Made by a program: the position numbers and the translations under genes. Below are positions 33,838 through 41,497 of a stretch of DNA of 41,497 nucleotides, in pieces; the stretch's first letter is position 1, and every line of letters begins with the position of its first letter. The notes beneath the pieces were generated by a model. The model did no database searches and was not told where the DNA came from. It was given only the letters and a program-made list of their open reading frames with translations. This DNA comes from Saccoglossus kowalevskii (taxonomy: Eukaryota > Hemichordata > Enteropneusta > Harrimaniidae). The DNA lies in assembly GCF_000003605.2 (NCBI RefSeq), contig NW_003142304.1, positions 555,159 to 596,655 on the forward strand, in the 5' to 3' direction.

Positions 33838-35060
33838 TGCAAGCAGTGATCCGGGTGGTTACCGTTGGCTATGGTATAATTATAAATATCATGTATATAC
33901 TTAATATTCATATATCTTGTCTGACAGCATGATAGTACTGGTTGCATGTCTGTAACAGTATTTGAGATATTAGTTATGCATAATTATGTCATTTGACATG
34001 TTAGTTGTATCTTTTGCCGATGCATTCATTTATGAATTTATGAATAGCATTAGTTGCATATCACTAACTGCAAAGATACTACAGTTATGCATATTTTGAG
34101 GTCATCTGATATGTTAATCATATTTCTTGTCCCTTGCTTTCAATATCACACTGATCCCATTGTCCTATCTGCAACAGTGCTCGAGATATAATCAGGTCTT
34201 TGGATTATTCAAAAGTTTCATTTAAATTTGATGAGTGGTATTGTAGGTATCTGTGGTAAATTTATGCAAATTAAGTACTGTAAAGTACTTTTCACTTGGA
34301 ATTAATTTTTGCTATTTTTGCTGAAGTGATGATTAAATAAATAATATTCAGTGAATATACCTTTTTATCCATATTTTACATTAAACTTGCCAAAAATCAG
34401 TGAAAATAAATTCCATACAAAACACCCAAAAAATCTTTGCAGCGAAAATTAATCCAAGCTAAAATAAAGTACCGGTACTAGTATTTTACAGTAATTAGCA
34501 TGAAATTCAACAAACTAAACACGTATGTGGCCTATTCCTGAAGCATGTATGTACAATGTTTTATAGAAATCTGCAGAGTGGTTCTTGAGATATCAGTGGA
34601 AAATGTGCTCAATGTAGTAATTTAACATAGTCAATAACAAAAACTAATAATGCTCTATAGTAACTCTATACAAATTTCATTCAAATTCACTGATTTTGAG
34701 TATTTCCACCAAAATTGACAGCCAACATTATGTATTTTATGGTGTGACGGCAGATTCCAAGAAAATCAGGAAGTAGCAAAATTGGAATGTGTTAGTGCCC
34801 TCTGGTGGCCACCCCTTTCTCAAGTTATGTCAATGACTCCTTAGTTTTTCCAGCTTGCATTCAGCTTTTACATGAATCTGTGCTGCAAAGAGCCAATTAT
34901 GTGTCAATTTGAAAAAAAATTTATGTGACTACACCCTCACACGGCAGGCTTCTAGCTTCCATGTCCACCCACTCAGTATCCAAAGTCCAACAAGGTAATT
35001 TTGAAGCTTTCAACTGTGCCACTGTAATAGGTGTGAAGTTGGAGAAAAATTCACATTAGC
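33838..35060. repeat. Old degenerate repeat interrupted by a MITE
   Basis: Diverged versions of a unit containing words such as ctgcaacagtgctcgagata, ctgtaacagtatttgagata and ctgcagagtggttcttgagata recur at about 33950, 34170 and 34570, with spacer words such as gttatgcata and catttgacatgttagttgta. The 34278-34491 MITE is inserted within it. It looks like an ageing dispersed element. Edges and class are uncertain. Confidence 0.45.
34278..34491. mobile_element. MITE family A copy 3
   Basis: The ends ctgtaaagtacttttcactt and the reverse complement of ...gtattttacag are inverted and flanked by TA at 34276-34277 and 34492-34493. The interior (ccaaaaatcagtgaaaataa, attccatacaaaacaccc) matches the copy at about 2963-3171. 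There is a short internal expansion (accggtactagta) near the right end. No coding capacity. Confidence 0.88.
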
Positions 35061-37639
35061 TTTATGTCAAATCTGTTTTACATCACATTTACCGGTATTT
35101 TAAATATCAATTGTGTAAAAACTAAATTGGAACTGCAAAGTATCATAATTAATATTTTTAATTAATATTAAACTTTGTTATATTTTTTACCGTGATACAT
35201 CAATGTCATACAGCAAACAATATTGTTGATGAAAACATGTTCATATCAGATCACAAACACTTCTATACAACGAGAACAAATGTCAGAGTTCACATACTGA
35301 AATTTGAAAGTACAAAGTTAACTCAGCGTAAAGAAAATTTACAACAACAATATCCTATGTCTATATATCTTTATTTTAGCATTGTTTGTACTTTACAAAA
35401 ATACAGTAAAGTGTTAAAAACTGGCCATAAAAGATTGTAGATGGAATATAAATATTACTTGCACATTGTCCTTTTTGTGTGGAGATACAGTCAATGTTTC
35501 AGCAGGTTCAAAAGTTAAGGAATTGTTTATAAGAAATTTAATTACATTCACAATCAAGATTTCTTGGATGTTCATGCAGAATATGGTAGCCTGGTTACTT
35601 TCCTATTGTATTGTGTGTTCTCTTGCACATCAGTCTGAAATTGCCTAGATTTTGCCTGTGCACTCAGTGGGGGAAGTGACACTGATTGGCTGATAAAAAT
35701 AGCATGCTGCTAATTTGAATATGATAATTTTCCAAAACACTAGATGACAGTTTGTTTTTTCAATGTGCTATTTAGAGCAATGAGCAAAAACTAGACAACA
35801 ATTCTAGAATTTTGTTGAGAGAACCAACGGAAGAATAGAAAGAAAGCAGGCAAAGAATACACATGTATATACCACCGTTTTAATAAAATTGAAACCTCAA
35901 AATCTACCCCCTGCCCCCTTCTGTTTTTCAGTAGCGAAGTAGAGAAAACAGATAAAGGCAGCTGGGCTCTTCAAAACAATGCTAAAACTTATCATTGCCC
36001 TACTATCATTCACAAATGCCAATGATTTGGACGTAACACATATATATATATATGTATATGTGTGTGTGTGTGTGTGCGTGCTCACTGTTCCAGGATGCGA
36101 TCAGCATGGTATCATTCTACCTTAAGACAACAGTAGTATTCATCAACCATATTTTTCACATAATCATGCATTAAATCTTTCAGGAAATTGTTTACACTAT
36201 TTACAATTGTAATTAATTCTCATCATTTCAATGATTACTTGTATCTATTTTTAGAATTCAAAAAGGAAATAAATTTTTTTTTATGTCATCACATGTCAGA
36301 TTGCATCAACTTTTGACTTTATCAAATGAAAGTATGCCCTCTATGGCAGAAATAGAAAATGTAATCTAAGGTCATGTATTGACTGCATAGATATACTGAA
36401 TTTGTTAGGGTATAGTTGTTATATTCACTGCAAACAAGTGCTTCCTAAAAACTGCAGTTTTGTACTTTAAAAACTAATAAATTTATTATTACTTTTTTTG
36501 TGAAAAATCTGATATTGACTATATAACATAGCAAAAATTGGCATACAGTGCAAAATACATAGTTTAAGAAGCCTTTATTTGCATCATTTCGCTTAACAAA
36601 ATTGAATTTTTAATGCATCATGATGTCAATAGTGTTTTTTTTTTTTTTTTTATTGCAATGCTGTATGCTGTCCTTAATTAAAACATCGCCTGTTAAAAGG
36701 CTCTATGGATAACCAATTTGCAATTAGTGTATGACAGTGGCCTCCAATGTGTTAAAAATGTATTGTCACCCATATTTCGTTTGAAGCATTTGACATGTTA
36801 AGTAATACATGTCAGAGATAAATGCCACATTTATGGTTTTCACAAGACATCAGGGTCAGAAATCTTTTACCAATAGCCAAAAAATGTATTTACATATACG
36901 GTATGTAGACTATTACACCACAGCACATGCAGGATTTGAAGATGGACATATCACAAAATCAAAATTGGATGAAACTTATTACTTTAAAAATTGGTTTGTG
37001 ACACGAACCAGACTCTTGAGTTGTTTCATGTGCAGCCCTTCACAATTTGACGCTTTTATTTATGTGACCTAGAGTAATTTGAACATTGAAATTATGTCCT
37101 TCCTAGGTCAATTGTGTTTAGACCATCTGTTTGTTGTTTTTATAGCGCTGTCCCCTAAAAATATGTATGTAGGTACATTGTATACAAAATGCCAGTTTCT
37201 GGGCCATCACCACTGACACGAAAATGCCTCATTTCAATTAAAATTTCAATAACTATCTTGTGTTACACCTCTTTCAAACCATGTCAACAACAAAAATCTC
37301 CTCGCTGCCTCATTTGCAAATTCTAGAAACAGGTTTATTTTTTTTTCCTGGCCTCAGCATGAAACTTAGTAGATAAACTGTGGTTTCAATCCTGTGAACA
37401 CCATGATATTCAGATTTTACTTTGGGACCGAAGTTACTCAAGGTCTTTCAACAAAATATTACTGACAATACAACTTTAATGCACACACAGAATTCCAGTA
37501 ATAATATATTATATAAAACTGATGAAGAAGTCCTAAAAGTGATATTTTTTCCATCCAATAATCAATACTATTTAAAAATTGCACATTGAACTTTAAAACA
37601 CCTGTCATATACACAAGATGTGATGACATTCTTCAAAGA
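35061..37639. other. Intergenic sequence, no gene recognised
   Basis: AT-rich sequence with a (ta)n(tg)n microsatellite at about 36041-36077 and a poly-T run near 36635-36650. Open frames (35192-35440, 35466-35648, 36809-37072) are AT-rich and show no domain. On the minus strand an AATAAA-like signal for the FAM241B transcript may lie at about 37339-37334, some 300 bases past its stop. Confidence 0.55.
36041..36077. repeat. (TA)n(TG)n microsatellite
   Basis: Consecutive TA and TG dinucleotide runs (atatatatatatgtatatgtgtgtgtgtgtg). This also explains the minus-strand frame rich in His-Thr and Tyr-Ile repeats. Confidence 0.9.
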
Positions 37640-37894
37640 TCACTGCCTCCGTCCTTGAGTTTGTTGACTCCATTTAACCGCAAAGAAAAGTAGTCCTGCA
37701 AACAATAGTCCCTGTAAACCGAAAAACATCATGGCCAAGAGCATTCCTACAGTAGCTATTGGTTCTACAACATATGGTCCAAGGTTCCATCGGGGGAAAC
37801 CAGCATCTAGGAGTTTCTGATTTCCCACATCTATAATTGATACTTGTTGTCCCCCTCCACCATATTGATTGTGATCTTCATGCTGCACATAACC
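37640..37894 (-). CDS. FAM241B: FAM241B-like protein, last coding exon (membrane segment)
   Basis: Read on the minus strand, the exon begins after an acceptor (ttattattttgttaag) in phase 0 with GYVQHEDHNQYGGGGQQVSI then IDVGNQKLLDAGFPRWNLGP, and YVVEPIATVGMLLAMMFFGL then QGLLFAGLLFFAVKWSQQTQ and GRRQ, stop. It resembles human FAM241B (C10orf35): ...LNRQLVNMGFPQWHLGNHAVEPV...LLLLMMLGVRGLLLVGLVYLVSHLSQR. The GFPxWxLGxxxVEP motif precedes one hydrophobic segment of about 27 residues, so it is a small C-terminally anchored membrane protein. In humans the family has been linked to endolysosome homeostasis, with mechanism unknown. Both exons together give 119 residues against about 121 in human. 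Confidence 0.92.
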   Translation of the reverse strand, partial: GYVQHEDHNQYGGGGQQVSIIDVGNQKLLDAGFPRWNLGPYVVEPIATVGMLLAMMFFGLQGLLFAGLLFFAVKWSQQTQGRRQ

Positions 37895-38079
37895 CTTAAC
37901 AAAATAATAAAAAACAAGCCATGGATGGCACAGTCCCCGTTAGTTATCAAATTTAAGATATATAGTTTTGTTTATAGTAATTAGCTGGAATATAACCATG
38001 TCAGGAATATGATTTTTTAACATTAAAATGATTGACATTTGTATCTGATCGTCAAACAAGTACTTGTTCATATTGAGAG

Positions 38080-39567
38080 ATATTGCTCTGGAACAGCATT
38101 CAAAATCAGCCATTGATGATGTATAACGAATATATAAAATTTAAATATAATAAGTCAAAGCATTTAAGAGATATGGCTCTAGAAGCCCAATCATTAAAAC
38201 AAAATGGCTGCCAGTCAGCCATTTTGAATCCAATCTGATAAATAAAATGACGAGCATCAGGAAATCCACCCATGAATGCTTGATATTTGATGATTTTTTA
38301 GCACAAAAATGACCACCATTCGGCCATTTTGAATAGGATAGTCAAACCAATATATCTGTTTATCTATGACATGATGGTATAATGAATATTTAAAATTTGA
38401 AAATATTATCAGTCAAAACAAGTCGGAGATATGGGTCTAGAAGCCCAATCATTAAAACAAAATGGCCGCCAGACAGCCATTTTGAATCCAATCTGAAAAA
38501 TAAATGATGTGCATCAGGAACCTTTAATGTCTAATATATGTACCAAGTTTGAACGAAATCCATCCATAAATGCCAGAAACGCTTGATATTTAATGATTGT
38601 TTAGCACAAAAAAGGCCACCATTTGTTATTTTGAATAGGATCGTCAAACCAATATATCTGTCTATCTATGACATGATGTATAATGAATATTTAAAATCTG
38701 AAAATATTATCAGTCAAAACAAGTCGGAGATATGGGTCTAGAAGCCCATTCATTAAAACAAAATGGCCGCCAGACAGCAATTTTGAATCCGATCTGAAAA
38801 ATAAATGATGTGCATCAGGAACCTTTAATGCTAATATATGTACCAAGTTTGAACGAAATCCATCCATAAATGCCAGAAACGCTTGATATTTAATGATTGT
38901 TTAGCACAAAAAAGGCCACCATTTGGCCATTTTGAATAGGATCGTCAAACCAATATATCTGTCTATCTATGACATGATATATAATGAATATTTAAAATCT
39001 GAACATAATCAGTGAAAGCAAGTCAGAGATATGGCACGAGAACCTCATTCATTAATACAAAATGGCCGCTAGTCGGCCATTTTGAATCTTATCTGAAAAA
39101 CAAAATTAATAGCATCAAGGTCCCATAATGTCTAATGTATATACCAAGTTTGAACAAAATCCATCTGTAAACAGTCGAGAAATGGTTGATTTTTTAGCAC
39201 AAAAATGGCCGCCAGTTGGCCATCTTGAATTAGATTGTAAAACAAAATGATGTGCATCAAGGTCCTATAATGTCTAATGTATATACCAAGTTTGTACATA
39301 ATCCATCTGTAAACAGCCGAGAAATGCTTGATTTTGATGATTTTTAGCACAAAAATGGCCGCCATTCGGCCATCTTGAATCAGATCGTGAAACAAATTGA
39401 CGTGCATATGTATAATATCATGTATAATGTATGTGTGAAGTTTGATTGTTATTGGTCCAGGCATTTCTAAGATACAGGTCCGGACGCACGCACAGACACA
39501 CACACGGACACACAGAGATCAAAACATAAGTCCCCGTTTTCGGACTGCGTCCGAACGGGAACTAAAA
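38080..39567 (+). repeat. Interspersed element: roughly 300-bp-period units with AAAATGGCCGCC...GGCCATTTTGAAT hairpins and a 3' CG-rich hairpin
   Basis: The word aatggcygcc recurs at 38203, 38461, 38762 and 39061, giving periods of about 258, 301 and 299. Shorter, diverged half-units follow at about 39206 and 39355. Each unit has aaaatggccgcc...ggccattttgaat, able to form a hairpin, plus shared words (ccaagtttgaacgaaatcca, gatatgggtctagaagccc). The 3' end has an acac-rich stretch (cacagacacacacacggaca), then a stem-loop at 39533-39559 (cccgttttcggac-tgc-gtccgaacggg), then aactaaaaaaaa. This looks like a structured transposable element with a defined 3' end. The class (SINE-like, Helitron-like or other) is not determinable by eye. 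Confidence 0.8.
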
Positions 39568-39721
39568 AAAATATTAAGCCACATGCCAATTGTTGTGAAT
39601 CTTCAGATAAAAGGCTGATGACATTCCCTCATATTATATAAAATAGTATTTTTCTCTAAAGACAACCATAATAAACAATACAAATTTGACACTGTTAAGT
39701 GCATCGATTTAGACTAGTTTA

Positions 39722-40155
39722 GGGACAACGTCAAAAGATCGATGTCGGATAAAAAACTTATTTGCTTTAGTTTGGGGGTGGGGGTTTTGACCTCAAAAAG
39801 TTTCCATCCTACAAAAACGATTTTATTTTTTAATGAAGTAAAAAATTTTTTAGAGTATTTGTATTTGTTTGTTTTTTCTATCCAATCATGGACACAAATA
39901 ACAGAAAATGAAAAAAAAACACATCCAAGACGAGAAAATGGTTTGGTCCAAGTGTAAAATCTTTTTACACACACTCCCGACAACCAACTGCTATGCCATA
40001 CTACTGTCCGATTATCAATTTGTATTTAATGATGAATGTAGTCTGTTGCCATGGTAAATATTTATCAATTAAGTTTCAGTGGGGGGTAGGGGAGTTTGGG
40101 AAAAAACTAAAGGAATTAAGTTTTTTATCCTACATTGAACTTTTGATGTTGTCCC
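39722..40155. mobile_element. PIF/Harbinger-like MITE, copy 2 (inverted relative to copy 1)
   Basis: It begins gggacaacgtcaaaagatcg...ggataaaaaactt and ends with the inverted counterpart (aagttttttatcc...cttttgatgttgtccc). It is flanked by an exact TTA duplication at 39719-39721 and 40156-40158. The interior block ttgacctcaaaaagtttcca / tcctacaaaaacgattttat is the reverse complement of the same block in copy 1 (26530-26585). 434 bp, no transposase recognised. Confidence 0.9.
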
Positions 40156-40682
40156 TTACTTTAAGTGCTAGTACTTAATATCCATGATGGCTTGAAAACA
40201 ACAATTCACATACATGTATGACATTTCAAAATTCAATATGTGTCAAAACTAGACCAGGGCTTGCACATTTTATGAGTTGGACGTTTACTTGTGAACACTT
40301 GTTATCTCTAATGAATACTTGGAGGATTAACTTAGTCGTCTTTAATAGCCAACCATGAACCATGGTGACAACATGGCGGATAATTGAGATGCAGTCAAAC
40401 AAACTTATCATGTGACACATAAACCTGCAAATGATTTTTCGCCTTGATGCCCAAAGAGTTTGTTTTTGTGCTCTTTGATATTTCTTGTATTGCAGTATTC
40501 CTATAATGCCAAGGCAATTTTATCAACTTTGGCCTAAGCACTGACTGAATGATACCTTGTACCAGCAAAATAGGTACATATAGTTAACACACAATAATAA
40601 AACAGAAATCTATGATTTAAGTCACAAGAATAAGCTTGGCTGACATTATAGTTTCATTATATACAACAAATATTATACTAAC

Positions 40683-40787
40683 CTGTCGAGGTCGGTTTGA
40701 TTGCGTATCTCGTTGTCTACCTGTAGAGCTACGTGCCCTTGGGTCATCGTCCTGTACTATATCACCATTGGCCAGAATTCGAACCAT
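40683..40787 (-). CDS. FAM241B: FAM241B-like protein, first coding exon
   Basis: On the minus strand the exon starts with ATG at 40787-40785 and reads MVRILANGDIVQDDDPRARS then STGRQRDTQSNRPRQ, leaving in phase 0 at the donor gttagt. MVRILANGDIVQDDDPR is almost identical to the human FAM241B N-terminus MVRILANGEIVQDDDPR, which fixes the start codon. An out-of-frame ATG lies 8 bases upstream (aATGGAAAAATGG), and a probable acceptor (ccccaaatacag) 11 bases upstream of the start suggests a separate 5' UTR exon further right. The region after DDDPR is a basic, polar, probably disordered stretch as in the family. Confidence 0.95.
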
Positions 40788-40798
40788 TTTTCCATTAA

Positions 40799-41497
40799 CT
40801 GTATTTGGGGAATATAATGATTGAATTTATTGCAAAGTTTTAATACGACTAAGACTACTGGAGTATTTGCACCATACTGTCACCATCATTGAGATAAGTA
40901 AAGCTTCCTTTTTAACCCCCCTCCCCGAAAATGAGTACTACTGCCCAGTAATGTACCAGGTAGGTCTCAGATTAATATTGCTAATTTAACACCATTGATA
41001 GCTAATATAGTAAGTATTACTCATACTGCTACTGCATTTGTCAATGATTTCACTCAGAGTCAGTGGTTTGGGTCTCAGTGAATCAGTTGGTGCTAGAAGG
41101 CACAGTATTGCAGGTAGATCATGTCAGACTACTTCATTGACAGCTTTTTTTTTAACAAAGATATACTAGCAGTGTTCTCCACACATAAAATTTAAAGAGG
41201 GGTGCTAATTTGCATATAATTAGCATATTTAATTTGCATATAATTAGCATACTAATCAAACAATTCAAAGGAAATTCTTAGCACTTTTATATTTACATCA
41301 ATTAAATACTGTGTACAAGTACTATATTAATGTTCTTGAATTATTTTGATGAATAAGTTAAACCACTTGATGTGTAAAAAAATATCAACTTTGACAAATG
41401 AAGAATATCAATTTTGTATTTTTTGTAAAAGTGTAATGGAACAAGCTGTGAAATTCTAGCCTTTCATTTATTTCTTTTAAATTTCTTTCAAATATTT
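40799..41497 (-). other. FAM241B: Probable 5' UTR intron or upstream region of the FAM241B-like gene
   Basis: About 700 bases with no recognisable coding sequence. A direct repeat, aatttgcatataattagcat, occurs twice at about 41208-41252. A promoter or first non-coding exon cannot be located from the sequence alone. Confidence 0.5.

Larger units (their letters stand above)
37895..40682 (-). other. FAM241B: FAM241B-like intron with repeat array and MITE
   Basis: A 2.8-kb intron (donor gttagt, acceptor ttaag on the minus strand). It contains the roughly 300-bp-period repeat with terminal hairpin (about 38080-39567) and the Harbinger-like MITE (39722-40155). Open frames inside it come from these repeats. 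Confidence 0.85.

Noticed and set aside
36809-37072. 87-codon frame in the intergenic region
   Set aside because: AT-rich composition, no domain, no good start context and no splice partner.
39132-39503. 123-codon minus-strand ORF, the longest on that strand in the region
   Set aside because: It lies wholly in the repeat array and its internally repeated peptide (DLIQDG..AAIFVLK) mirrors the DNA repeat.
39714-39983. Overlapping ORFs on both strands sharing words with a frame at 26524-26829
   Set aside because: They are translations of the two Harbinger-like MITE copies. In the 26524 frame only the part from 26711 is real Slo1 coding sequence.

Overview
The window is animal nuclear DNA: AT-rich, mostly non-coding, with short exons separated by long introns bounded by GT...AG, several families of short inverted-repeat transposons, a tRNA-derived SINE and two satellites. 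No bacterial, viral or organellar genes are seen. The lineage cannot be fixed from the sequence. The intron-rich gene and MITE-rich introns fit a marine invertebrate (for example a hemichordate, cephalochordate, echinoderm or lophotrochozoan), but that is a guess.

Region 1 (1-28536, + strand) is the 3' two thirds of a Slo1/KCNMA1 gene, the pore-forming alpha subunit of the BK channel (large-conductance, calcium- and voltage-activated potassium channel). The promoter and the exons for the voltage sensor, pore and most of RCK1 lie upstream of the window. The exons here encode the end of RCK1, the RCK1-RCK2 linker, all of RCK2 with a canonical calcium bowl, and a divergent acidic/basic C-terminal tail ending at a stop at 28534-28536. 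Every junction on the main path agrees in splice phase. Between these exons are extra exon candidates whose phases fit: two cassettes in the linker (8453-8521, 10554-10598), a linker exon with two alternative donors, one of which adds a stop (15308), a 126-bp alternative donor extension (21878-22003), and a 45-bp acidic cassette just before the calcium-bowl region (23818-23862). This modular isoform set is the most interesting biology in the window.

Region 2 (28537-37639) is about 9.1 kb between two convergent genes. It holds the Slo1 3' UTR (end not determined), a MITE, a 33.76-kb hairpin and old repeat sequence, but no recognisable gene.

Region 3 (37640-40787, - strand) is a two-exon gene for a 119-residue, single-membrane-segment protein of the FAM241B (human C10orf35) family, lying tail to tail with Slo1. 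Its intron carries a roughly 300-bp-period repeat array ending in a CG-rich hairpin, and a Harbinger-like MITE. A related Harbinger MITE lies inside Slo1 in the opposite orientation. Beyond 40800 there is no recognisable coding sequence.
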